Below are positions 46,712 through 57,035 of a DNA stretch of 64,000 nt, in pieces. The notes beneath the pieces are model-generated. The model was not told the DNA's origin and did not search any database. It saw nothing but the letters and a program-made list of their open reading frames with translations. The stretch's first letter is position 1. Every line of letters starts with the position of its first letter. The stretch is from Physcia stellaris (taxonomy: Eukaryota > Ascomycota > Lecanoromycetes > Caliciales > Physciaceae): assembly GCA_018902385.1 (NCBI GenBank), contig JABSSW010000008.1, forward strand, positions 558,001-622,000. Reading direction: 5' to 3'. Position numbers and translations under genes: made by a program.

Positions 46712-46855
46712 TGTAAAATTAGATGATCAATCAAAAATCGCCAAAAGCTTAATAACTAGTGCGCACTTCAATGACATTAGATGCTAAAAATCATGTAAAT
46801 TAGCATTCCATAGAACAACATGCAATCAATGACTTACCTATCCAGAAGTCTTACA
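46712..46855 (+). repeat. 3' LTR (144 bp) of the copia fossil
   Basis: Mirror image of the 5' LTR in damage: its inner ~41 bases are mutated and its outer ~103 bases are not. It is followed directly by the CAAAG target duplication. Confidence 0.92.
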
Positions 46856-46860
46856 CAAAG

Positions 46861-47446
46861 CGCTAGCGCTTCTGCGCTTCTCGCATGGAAAGTTCCGCAT
46901 TATCTCGTCGCGTAAATCAGAATAATTGACCTACTCGAGTCGCTACCATTCCAGAAGATCAGCCTCACATCACTATTGACTAGCATCTCAACTTATCTTT
47001 GCGTTGCACGATTATTTTTCGGCGTTGATGGATTCCCGCTCTGTTTTCCACTGCAGCTTTCTACTGTACCTTTACACCCGATATATGTCAAAGACAGGTT
47101 ACCTCAGATGCGCTTACGCCTTGAAAGCTTGTATCCTTATCAGCCTAAAGTCAGCTTCTGTTGATATTTAATCTTTTCGGGTGGAAAAACAGGTGAAATG
47201 AACTCCAAGGAGATCCTTGTGCGCATGGCTGGCTGTGAGACACTCCATAGCCGCAGAGCCGCAACGCGTGACAGCTAATCTTGATGTGGCTTGCTGATCC
47301 GGTTGACAACAAATCAGAGCATCATGCTATGGCCCCGTCAAGCCACTAGAATAGGTACCAGGTTCTTGAAGCAAGTCTTTTAGCCTTCGTCGCCCCTTTG
47401 CTTCTCCTCCTTAGCTAAAAACTTTCAATGCGAAACAATAGCTTGA
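46861..47446. other. 5' region of the protease gene
   Basis: About 0.6 kb between the retroelement and the aspartic protease gene; no separate gene recognised. It contains the short palindrome GCGCTAGCGC (46861-46870) beside the target duplication. Confidence 0.45.
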
Positions 47447-48883
47447 ATGATGGCATCGATCCTGTGGTATACAGCCCTACTATTCTTTGCATCCGTAACA
47501 CCAAGTTCCTCAAAGCTCCTCACGATCACGAACAACGCTACCGAGGCAACTCGTCCAACGAACAGCTCGGTTCAGCGACATATGACAGCATCAATACCGC
47601 TACAAGAAGTTGACCATCACTGGATTGCCAATGTTTCAATAGGCGGACAGCCAGTGCTTCTATGCATCGACACGGGATCCAATCTGGTGTAAATGATCCT
47701 ATTGAATTGCAGCAGATTCCGAGCTCACGGTCAATAGCTGGGTGACAACCCCGCAGGTTGCAATGAACCAGAGTCGCTCGTACAGCCCCTGGAAGAGCCC
47801 AACATCGACTATCTACCGCAATGAGACATTTTTGGAAGAGTTCCCTTCTGGTTCGGTGTCGGGGGTCGTGGTCGAGGACAGTGTAACGCTGTGGAATGGA
47901 TCTGCGAAGGTCCAGAATTTCGCGTTCGGATTTGTGGATCAAAGGTCCGCAGGCATCAGGAGCCAGCCATTCGATGGGTTTTTGGGCCTGGGCTTTTCCA
48001 GTCGGAGCCCCAACAGTAAGTTCCATATTCACACCTGTAGTCCCTTAAGTCTAGTGCCCTACTTTGATCGATTCTCTTGAAAAAGTCAAACGGGTGCTGA
48101 TTTCATCGTAGAAAGTATCCTCGAGTCAAATCCTACGTTCTTCGAATCATTGATGCCAAGTCTGAGTGCTCCTATCTTTTCGATGGATTTGAGACCTGCT
48201 ACAAATGGATCAGTTGGTACTCCAAGCATGACATTTGGCGAAATGAATCGATCGAGATTTCATGGCAATCTCACTCGGGTTCCAATTGATCGGTCCACGA
48301 ATCGATGGATAGCCAACAATATTACTTTCGGAGTCCAAGGCCGTCCCTTGAATGAAAGTGTAGATCTTGTTTTCGGTACTTTTCTGCTTCGTCTTCTTCT
48401 GCTTCAATGGATCAACTGACTTCAGTTAATTCCATAGATACCGGCGGAGACAACTATATTAATGCGCCCTTCTCCGTTATCGAGGAGTACTACAGTCAGT
48501 TGGAGACCGTGTTTTGGGGAAGTCATCTGGGGGGCTTCAACTGCACCATAGTCATCCCGTGCGGTTCGATGCTGCCAGACCTCCAAATGTGGATTGGTAA
48601 TGATACCGCTATAATACGTAGTGACTTCATGAAAGGCCGACCCTTGGCTGGCCCGGCAAACCCCGGATGGGGTAGAGGTACGAAGCTTGACTTTAATTAC
48701 TGGTATGGGACTCACTTCACAGCAGGCCTGAGCAATCTTTGCATCCCTGGATTACAGCCCTTTGGCTCTCACCCTGGGAAGTCATGCCGAGGCCTTGGTC
48801 TGATAGGTGCTCCATTCTTTTTCGAAAATTACGCCGTGTTCAATCAGGCTGAGCCCTCGCTGTCCTATGCTCCTTACATATGA
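47447..48883 (+). CDS. secreted pepsin-like aspartic protease (family A1), 4 exons
   Basis: Exons 47447-47688, 47738-48015, 48112-48375 and 48438-48883 give 409 residues. The N-terminal signal peptide is ILWYTALLFFASVTPSSS. The first catalytic site is CIDTGSNLVWV, split by intron 1 within the Val codon; the second is LVFDTGGDNYINAP, formed exactly at the exon 3/4 join (G|AT). Introns 2 and 3 have GTAAGT and GTACTT donors. Unlike most fungal pepsins it has almost no prosegment (about 40 residues before the catalytic domain). The flap position usually holding Tyr appears to be Phe (EEFPSGSVSG), and the second motif has Gly where Thr/Ser is usual (DTGG). It has many N-glycosylation sequons. Both catalytic Asp are present, but these departures make specificity and full activity uncertain. 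Confidence 0.87.
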
Positions 48884-50099
48884 CTGGCAGAATCTGAAGC
48901 ATTCATATGCTGTTGGGTAGGTCATCAAATATGAGTGGCAAGCAAATGCGTGCGCCCGTCTCTGGGATTCTTCCTGGAATGCATAACGTGGGGTCCGAGA
49001 AGGAGTCCGAGGATCCGAGGACGTGTTCCTCTGAAAAGACTAGAATCTGGAAGTCTACTCCATGTGCAAGAGGCATCGCTGGGCGTGACAACAGAGTAAA
49101 GTCACGGGCTAGTGCTTTGTAGGCCACTATCTGGCACTGAGTGGAGACGGGCGGAGACGATGAGGACCAGAGTTGCCGCTCCAGTCACCGTGCCCGTAAA
49201 GCCATCAAAAGCTGTGAGGATTCATCCGCTGGGATGGTAGCAGGGATATTAGCGCGTAATTCGAAGAGGGCTGTGAGGAGGGATGGATATTCTTCTAGGG
49301 AATTAGGTGGCGGTTGGCGCACATCAGGTATCCCACATGGATAAAAGTGGTAGGGGCCCTAAGGGTCATGATCGGCGGAGAAAAGCCTATGAGGCCCAAG
49401 GGGGTGGTTCTACTGGGGAGACTCTTAGCTCCAAGGGCTCCTGTAGGTGCTAGGCTGTAGATCGGAAGGAGACAGATAGGAAATCTGATGATAATGACCC
49501 GAGCAATCTGTTTGAGGAAGACATCCTTGCTTGCTTACTGGAAGTTCCACCTAACATGAATGTTCGGGACTCGGCTTTTCTCTGAGAAGTCTTTTGAAGG
49601 ATAACGGTTAAGATCTGGAAGCCGAATTCCCGCTGGATGTTTAGTAATCGCACGAAATGCTGGGAAAGTGAAGAAAGGAATGACTGCATTAACAAGATAG
49701 AAGACACTAGAACGGTACTCCAAGTCTATGTATGTGAAATGGGCATGCAAACTTTACTCACCGTGGACGAAAGTGAGCGTCGCCATTAGACATATAATGT
49801 TGTATCATCATAGCAAGTATTTGGTTTATAGATGAGATGCATGTGGCAAGGAGCGAGATTTGAAATCGATCCCAACCCCATATTAATTACATGGTGTTGG
49901 AGTCACCCCGGTGCTCATCTCTGTTCGGGACGAGTGATTGACTACGAGATCTGGCCAGGATTGATATTGCAGCAAACAAGATATATGGACCGAAATGCTC
50001 TGGTGATTGAGGATGTAGCAAATATAAGATAAGCAGAAATGTCCTACTCATGAGATTACACATTATAGCAACTAAACATACGCGCAATTTTTGTCGGAT
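48884..50099. other. 1.2 kb between convergent genes
   Basis: The 3' flanks of the protease (plus) and F-box B (minus) genes. Short frames at 49450-49750 (minus) and 48903-49344 are unrecognised. Confidence 0.4.
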
Positions 50100-50265
50100 T
50101 TTCCATCTAAGAATGTGAGATCCCCCTGGCGCTTCATGACTTCCATCCTCCGATAGTCCTTGACAACAATCGTTAGTCAAATGTTAGCTCTCCACTCCGA
50201 TTCTGGAAGCATGCTGGTCACGGTCTCATCGTAAAGGTAGACTTCCGTGGGGATATGTAGATTGA
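50100..50265 (-). pseudogene. truncated duplicate of the F-box gene 3' end
   Basis: On the minus strand this segment encodes a diverged copy of the C-terminal ~55 residues of the neighbouring F-box protein: LNLHIPTEVYLYDETVTSML, PESEWRANI, then (after a stop) LTIVVKDYRRMEVMKRQGDL. The gene's own version is LNLHIPDYLYLGDETMICLL, PESEWKLDI, MVVKDHRRKDGIKRG. The copy lies head-to-tail right after the gene, and the gene's final ~15 codons are read in another frame from the copy. This points to a partial tandem duplication or to recombination with a third paralog. Confidence 0.75.
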
Positions 50266-52391
50266 GCCACTCTGTCGAATTTTCGGTCAAAGAAGGCGAC
50301 TTCCCTCCCGCGTTTTATGCCGTCTTTCCTCCGGTGGTCTTTGACGACCATGGTTTTATTTTTTCCAATGTCAAGTTTCCACTCCGATTCTGGAAGCAAG
50401 CAAATCATGGTCTCGTCACCAAGGTAGAGATAGTCGGGGATATGTAAATTGAGCCGCTTTAGGTTGGGGAACGTTTGCGCCAAGTCAGTCCAAAGCGGTT
50501 GCATCTTCTCTTTTTCTTCTTCGGCGCGCTCTGTATGGGGACGTTTGTCAAACTGTGCTCGATGATTACAGGGTATAAGCACGTTATCCTCATAGCAGTT
50601 CACAGGTTCTTGCAGGAAGTTGTTTCCCCATTTGACGGTGAGTTCATCGACCAGATCACCATTCCAATCAAGGTACCATTGCCCAGGACCAGACTCCAGG
50701 AACTCTTTAAGTCCGCACTCTTCTTCTTCAGGTGCGTTATTTCTTTTTATGCACCGGTAGGTTCGGGTGTAAAAAGTTCCGGTATCGCCATATTGGCTTC
50801 TGTCATACCAGGGTGTCGTTGCCAGCATGAGCTTTACTGGGATGCCACTACTCTTAAGATCCTGGAATAATTCTCGGCATAAGTCGAGCTCCTGACGACG
50901 AATGTCTGATGTCATGTTGCGAAGAGAGTTGTGACTCCACTCCATCGTTTTTATATCATGCATTTGGTCGTACCAGTTGAACGTGGGTGTCCACTGGAGA
51001 GTCTGGCTGAACCAGCTGAAGATCTCTCCCCCGGGAAATGCATCTTTAGACCTCTGATTATCTTTGACAGAGAAGAAAGCTCGTGGATTGATTTCGTATA
51101 TTTTATCTGCTTTGAGACATTTGAGTGATGACGTCCAGCGGGGATCGTCGCAGATTCCCTTCAGCATCCGGATATACTCCCAGCAAGTCGACGGCGTTTC
51201 TCGGATCAAATCATCCGACGCCGGGTCCGGATTTTCGTCCCAAATATACCGAGACTCGTCCACAATATCCAAACCCAACATTTGTAGGTCTTGATCGATT
51301 GAAATAGAGATATCGCGGAGTTGAGGCAGAGCTTCTTCTAGTTCGTTCAGAAATGTATGATAGTTGCGGATATTGTGAAACATTCCGTCAAGTTGGAGCT
51401 CGGTGAGCCCTTTCGGAGCACTCGTAGCCAAGACATCGGCCAAAGCGAACGCAAATTCGGGGCCATTCCATGTCGAACCGCGCCTGTATAGCGGTGGGCT
51501 GTGAATATGGAGACATTTCAGATTTCGTGTTTGGCCGAGCAGACCAGCTAGATTTTCCAAATTCCAGCCATCATCGAAATCGCTACCCTCACCAAGGCAT
51601 TCAATCTTTATCGATCGCACATTGAGAAAAAGATCTTTACAGTCATCTTCCAAAAGCTCATCCCAGCGCAGTTCGAAAGGATGTTCAATACTGGGATTCT
51701 CCGATTTGGACTTGGGCTCAGGGTGGTCGATCGGGTGCATAAGACTCATCAGGTCCAGGAACTCGATATTGTGACAGTGCTTGGCGTACGGCAGTATATC
51801 GGTAATGGTAAGGAAGTCCGGTATGACTAATCGCTTCACATACGAGCCAAGTTTAGCATTAAGCTTTCGTCTGATGACACTGATAGTATGAGATGTAACA
51901 TATTTCTCATCTCGTGTGTCTCTGCGTCCCTTCTGGCTCAACACGTCATCACATAGCCCAGAGAAGTCGCGACGAATGTCCTCTGCAAAGCCCCAAGAAT
52001 ATCCTTCTTGACCGTCGAGAACACCGGTGTCGTACCTCAGCTCAAACAGGTTCAAGGGGAAGTCGGCCAAGCAAATGGGCTCTGTGAACAGATCGCGGGT
52101 TACCATGTGATTATATTTAAAGCCATGACAAGTATCCGACAGAGCTAGCAGACTGTTCCGAGACAGATTACGAAGAATCTGTGCGAAGATCTCTGGTGGT
52201 ATTGTGAGCAATGGCGGACAAAAGTCCTTCAGGCGCTCCTTCTTGCGGATTCTAGCTGGAGCACCTGCGGTGCCAGATGTTTGCTGGGCTTCAGTGTATT
52301 CTTGATGCCGTTCTTTGTCCGAAGGCCATGTCTTCATCGCCTTGCGTTCTTTTGCATACAGCTTCCGCCTCGCGCTTCTAGTTAGAACCAT
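50226..52391 (-). CDS. F-box protein, large fungal paralog B
   Basis: 721 residues, one exon from the ATG at 52391. The basic N-terminus (RSARRKLYAKERKAMKTWPS) may carry a nuclear signal. The F-box is at about 60-95 (LTIPPEIFAQILRNLSRNSL, LALSDTCHGFK). The long C-terminal part matches paralog A in motif order (ETPSTCWEYIRMLKGI, ERAEEEKEKMQPLW, TFPNLKRLNLHIPDYLYLGD, VVKDHRRK, FFDRKFDR). The predicted role is a substrate receptor of an SCF ubiquitin ligase; the target is unknown. The natural end of the family is near FDRKFDR. The extra tail VAQSTYPHGSLPLR comes from reading into the truncated duplicate downstream in a foreign frame, so the C-terminus is probably novel. Confidence 0.87.
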   Translation of the reverse strand: MVLTRSARRKLYAKERKAMKTWPSDKERHQEYTEAQQTSGTAGAPARIRKKERLKDFCPPLLTIPPEIFAQILRNLSRNSLLALSDTCHGFKYNHMVTRDLFTEPICLADFPLNLFELRYDTGVLDGQEGYSWGFAEDIRRDFSGLCDDVLSQKGRRDTRDEKYVTSHTISVIRRKLNAKLGSYVKRLVIPDFLTITDILPYAKHCHNIEFLDLMSLMHPIDHPEPKSKSENPSIEHPFELRWDELLEDDCKDLFLNVRSIKIECLGEGSDFDDGWNLENLAGLLGQTRNLKCLHIHSPPLYRRGSTWNGPEFAFALADVLATSAPKGLTELQLDGMFHNIRNYHTFLNELEEALPQLRDISISIDQDLQMLGLDIVDESRYIWDENPDPASDDLIRETPSTCWEYIRMLKGICDDPRWTSSLKCLKADKIYEINPRAFFSVKDNQRSKDAFPGGEIFSWFSQTLQWTPTFNWYDQMHDIKTMEWSHNSLRNMTSDIRRQELDLCRELFQDLKSSGIPVKLMLATTPWYDRSQYGDTGTFYTRTYRCIKRNNAPEEEECGLKEFLESGPGQWYLDWNGDLVDELTVKWGNNFLQEPVNCYEDNVLIPCNHRAQFDKRPHTERAEEEKEKMQPLWTDLAQTFPNLKRLNLHIPDYLYLGDETMICLLPESEWKLDIGKNKTMVVKDHRRKDGIKRGREVAFFDRKFDRVAQSTYPHGSLPLR

Positions 52392-52577
52392 AATGACGGA
52401 TGATGGTCTCTTGTTTTGTCAGATGCCTTCTTGAGTATTGAGTGAATTGTTAGAAAAAAGTATGGTGTAGCAGTGTTCAGGGTAGTTGAATCGCTTGTTT
52501 TCTTCCACTTGGAACCGTGATGAGCGAAAGCAATGATACTTATGAAGGGTGGTCAATTATCCTCTTCTGGGCTTCCT

Positions 52578-52716
52578 ACAAAGGAAAATTTATCATGCAC
52601 AAGCTACAAAACGACGCTATGATATGGACAGCTGGTTTCGGACAAAGGAAAATTTATCATGCACAGGCTACATAACGGCGCATGATAGGGACAGCTGGTT
52701 TCGGACAAAGGAAAGC
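52578..52716. repeat. tandem repeat, 63-64 bp unit, about 2.2 copies
   Basis: Units begin ACAAAGGAAA at 52578, 52642 and 52705 (the third is partial). Units one and two share ACAAAGGAAAATTTATCATG and the end GACAGCTGGTTTCGG with few differences. The array starts 187 bases upstream of the F-box B start codon, so it probably lies in or near its promoter. Confidence 0.8.
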
Positions 52717-52729
52717 GTACTATGCGTAC

Positions 52730-54873
52730 TGAAAACAGCCATACACAATGGAATCGGGCAAGACAAGATGTGTTGATCGAAAATCTGTTGCTGATACGTT
52801 TCTGCGGTGTACAGCCGTAATTCAGGTTAGCGTGGTCTGCTTGATTGAACAAAGCGTCTTCAACCGAAATTCGTTGTGAGATTTCCCAGAACCTTGAGCA
52901 TGGAAGCACTGGAGCAACCGCTTGGATGTCAACTGCACTCTTTATCTCCGCGCCTTGTAAGGTACAGATGTCGGAGGCGGGTCATGGGACTCAATTAGGC
53001 GTGCAGTAACGATCAGAGAATTTAGCTCGAAGCTCTCCATGAGTCCTCCAGAATTTTTCAAAGGCAAAGCACCACGTAGAGCATAGAAATACAGTGGCGG
53101 AAAACGCACGAGATAATGCCGGGATTCTTCCTTAATCTTTCTGAATGTTACATCAAGGCATCTCAAAGGCAAAAATAGCAGACCCACATAATGCCGAACG
53201 CTGCACTTTTGCGTCCTAACCTCTAGTCCAATGAATGCTGTACGTAGAACAAAGAATTATACGGCTTGAGCTTCGTCAATAGAAATGGTGTCTTCAGGTA
53301 TGTTATATCGTGGATTTCTGGGACAAACAAGGAATGTAGGAGACTCTTATGGTGTCACCAGTGTTCCTATCAACGTGGCATCTGGAAAACAAGCCGGGCT
53401 TTGCGCAGCGGTATTAGCAGGCATGGATCCACGATGGAAACCAGATCACATCGACGTGGAATGGCGTGTATGTCATGCAGTCTCGAGACTGTAGAACGAT
53501 TGATCTGTATCCGACTGGTCAAAATTCTAGGGATTACAAGGTGCATTAACGGTCCTCATCACCCAGCTATTAGAGACATTTGGTGTCATTGATCGTACAT
53601 ACCCTAGGAAACTGGCCGTTGATAGCTCGCTTATCACGTTTCTGAAATACCAAATCCTCGTCGAACAATAAGGCCTTCAAAAGGTATAAAAGCTTCCACT
53701 CCGACTAATAGAAGAGTGTCAAGACTCTGAGAGCCTCATGACTCTTCTAACTGCATTCGGGAATGTGGACTTAGAGATTAAAGAGGAGAGCTTGGGTACG
53801 TACTGGGTTGGGAGTCGAGAGCATTGAACTTATGTTCAACCTCTTTCCTTCGAACTCTTCATGAGCTTCATGATTCGCAACATCGAGTGTTTCATCGTCG
53901 ATGCTTCAGCCGTTGGCAATGGAGTTTACTCCGGCGAGGAGCACGGTATAATCCTTTGTCTACACGTGTACTGAAAGGATCATTTTAAAGAGCCAAACAA
54001 GACAGATTTCAACTCATTCAGACTCGTCGTTTACTTCAGTTAGTAGTAGATTAACTTTCCCGCGAATATTTTGCTGGCAAACATTGAATACTTATATCTG
54101 GTGGAACACATAGCGGCTCAAGCCCCCCTCCCCCATGATTTATCATGACATGAGGTATCTCTCATCGTCGATCCGCTTAGAGGCCAAGCCTCATTTTCAA
54201 GCACGTCGCACCGTCGCACGATCCTGTTCTGAATTAGTGTGCAGTAGTCTAGAAGTGTGAAGGCAAGTTTTAGCGACTTTGGCGTGCAGTGCATACGCGA
54301 GCCTGCGGGTCGGGGGCTGGGTGGGTGCTCGAAGATGCAATTGCGAAAAGCCGCAGGTGCCTAGAACGACATGGTTGGCTGGCTCTGCCGCATCAAAGAC
54401 AGCTTGGATCGAGCTCTTATTGGAAACTGCCACGTTGCACATGCCTCCAAGATTTCGCTCGTAATGGCTTCGAATCGACGAAAGAGTCTTAGGGGCACAT
54501 CTTCCCAAGCCGAATGTAACATGTCATGCAAGCTCTTTCCCTACACTTGCACCACGATTATGAAAAGGAAATCAGATGTTCGCTTGCCTGCCGCCTTTTC
54601 AAGACATTGTTCGTTCAGACGACGGAAGTGAACCTGCAAGCCTTCTGGTGACATCTTTCGTAAAATTGCAGGACCTCATCACCTTCGTTTCACATATGTG
54701 GTCAAAGACCGTCTTCATCGCTTGTCCTCAAACAGACCTTGAATGGGCCAGCTAAGCGAGGGCTCGAAGTCGCAGGGTCGCTCCATCCCTACGAGCCACA
54801 GGACTATCTGTGAAGGGTTCCATCAGCCGGTCAGAGATCAAACCTTATCTCACGCGCTTTGACGTTGCTCGCA
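52730..54873. other. 2.1 kb without a supported gene
   Basis: Short unassigned frames. Minus 52942-53187 (CLDVTFRKIKEESRHYLVRF) could be a fragment of a fungal F-box-like protein. Plus 53285-53494 (GLCAAVLAGMDPRWKPDHID) looks coding-like but is not recognised. No confident gene. Confidence 0.35.
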
Positions 54874-56482
54874 ATGCAATGCTATACCTTCATCACCGAC
54901 ACGGATGGCGGATCTGGAAAAGTAGCTTCGCAGAAAGCGCGTACAGTCATCCGTGCTCATGTAATGCGAAAGCATTGGTCAGACAGACCTACCTCAAAAC
55001 CAACCAAACCAGTTTTAGGTCGGCGAAAAGACATCGAGAGAAGGAATTTGCCTAGTCTGCCTAAGCAGTCCATAGATACAGAGGATGCCGCTTCTTCTCG
55101 TTGTAGCCACGCCACGTCGACCCAAATTATCCCGCAAGGTACAAACTCGCGAGAGGTGATCTTACCCCGAATCCTCAACAGGGTGACTGATGAGTTTGTC
55201 TATGCTGGATCATCAATCGACCTACCGTCATATCGTCACTTTCATCATTACTCTTCCGAATGTGATGTCTTCCCAAGCCGCACATTACATAATTTTACTG
55301 ACTTGTATCAAAGTCAGCATCATGCTGCCCAATTCCATTCAACCTTTGCCGTTGAAGAAAATCAATACCCCGTGCTTTATGGCAGTACATGAGAACTCTC
55401 CTATTTTACTCGGCACTGTTGTCTTCATGGCAGAATTCCATGAGTGTATGAAGCGAACCAAGGACTCTTGCGGAAGACTTGTTGCCACTTTCTCTAATCA
55501 GACGGTCTTGCGGTATAAAACTCTCACGTTGAAAAAACTATCTGATCATTTGACCAAAACCTCTCAAGGCGCGTGTGTGACGGAGGCAGATATACTCTGC
55601 ATCGTGATACTCCTGTTCTGTGAGACTATTGCAGGCGACCGACCTGCAGTCAATGCCCATCTCCTGGGCCTGACACGTATCATACAGTCGTATGGCGGGC
55701 AGCAGGCTCTCTCACCAATCGTTGCCACCCATATTCGATTGACGACTTTGCTGGCAGCGCAGCTTGACCAGACGCCACCAATACTCGAACTGAGTCCTGC
55801 CATGCAAAATCGATACGAAAAGGTCAGTACAACACCGTTCATACCCGAAAACCATGTAAGTCAAGGGTTTGAAATTGGCTCGGCGTTCTTTTTGCAACCA
55901 CTATGCTATGCATTGTCCAGCGCTTTGCAAAAATGTCTGCGCTACATGCACCAAGTCATTAAAAGAGTCGAGAAGTATCATGACAGCGCCCGAGTGCTTG
56001 AGGGCGAGTGGATGGACGACGTCCTAACGCTTGAGCACACTCTTCTATCCTTACCGCACAAAGCGGCTCTCAGCAAGCTGGAAGAATGTGTCAGGCTCGC
56101 AGGCTTATTATACTGCAACACAGCGCTATGGAAGATTCCCCTGTACTTGAGATGGGTGATGTCGCTGGTGGCGCACCTCAAATTGGCACTATTGTCGCTC
56201 AACCGAAGGGAATATCCCGGACTGCATTTCTGGATGCTTTTTCTTGGTCGTCAGGCTTGCACGTTGGAGTTTTGGACTGCTGAAATTGGATGGTGGAACG
56301 CGGCGGTTGGCGAGGCCGCTGTCGAGCTCGGCATAAACAGTTGGGAAGAGGCTTGCCGGGCCTTTCAAGGGTACTTCTATATTGAACGGACACATGCTAC
56401 GCGGTGGCGGGCAGTGTGGGCCGACATCGAGAACGGCACTTGCTCATTGGATCCAATTTGTCATCCCTGTGACTACAGGTGA
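54874..56482 (+). pseudogene. fungal_trans_2-type transcription regulator, frame interrupted
   Basis: Frame one starts at the ATG at 54874 (MQCYTFITDTDGGSGKVASQ) and runs on with IRAHVMRKHW to VEENQYPVLYG, ending at 55392. The rest of the protein continues in a second frame from about 55380: FMAVHENSPILLGTVVFMAE, IIQSYGGQQALSPI, CVRLAGLLYCNTALWKIPLY, ACRAFQGYFYIERTHATRW (stop 56480-56482). The layout, a short N-terminus without a Zn2Cys6 cluster followed by a helical domain, fits the fungal-specific regulator family often found beside metabolic clusters. The two frames overlap and differ by one base; there is no room for an intron, so a frameshift (real or an assembly error) is the likely cause. 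If the frame is intact in life, about 535 residues would be expected. Confidence 0.65.
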
Positions 56483-57035
56483 GCTGAGTACATGCCAACG
56501 TAATCTTGTGTAGACCAAGTTGTAGATGTGGGGTTCATCCGTAAATATGAATCAAGAGAAACCAAATATCCAGATGGAAAATGGGTGACTACCATTACGT
56601 CGTATTCGATCTCGTTATGCCAGGACTACGATTGTTGGATACAGGCCGCGCAGAAGAATTCCATGTACATGCCAAGGCGCTAGAAGTATTCTCTTGAGGA
56701 GCGCTAGCCCTTTTCCGTCGGTCTGTACCAGTTGGACCCTGACTGCACTGCCTGCGGAGGCTGTACTTTTGTGCCACACAGCTTCGGAGCCTGTGAGTCT
56801 CGAGCGAGCCTGGGGCGTGTGTGGATACTTGAGCCGATTATTTGGCTCAAAAGGGTCACGTGCACGTCTGAGGTAGTTATGTGTGAAATTCAGTGACTGC
56901 TCTGCAGATGTAATTTCCGCCCAAGTCCCAACGGCGTCAATAGCACAGAGTGAAATCATCCATCTCCTTTCCTACTAATGCTTTGCCCAGACTCTCGATA
57001 CTACGTTTTACTCACCGCTTTCGTGTTAATTTGTC
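56483..57035. other. intergenic between regulator and P450 genes
   Basis: 0.55 kb; presumably the P450 promoter. No gene recognised. Confidence 0.45.

Larger units (their letters stand above)
41714..46855 (+). mobile_element. Ty1/copia LTR retrotransposon fossil, RIP-like mutated
   Basis: A 5142-bp element with two 144-bp LTRs that start TGT and end ACA, flanked by the 5-bp target duplication CAAAG (41709-41713 and 46856-46860), so both ends are intact. The order of recognisable parts on the plus strand identifies copia: a gag-pre-integrase region near 43.35 kb, then reverse transcriptase near 45.2-45.6 kb (for example FDLNIRQYDAINAFANNDID), then the RNase H end near 45.9-46.55 kb. The interior is extremely AT-rich and the coding sequence is broken many times. 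The damage is mutational and there are no insertions of other elements. Apart from C-to-T/G-to-A changes the LTRs are identical, so insertion followed by rapid mutation is likely and the insertion need not be old. Confidence 0.93.
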
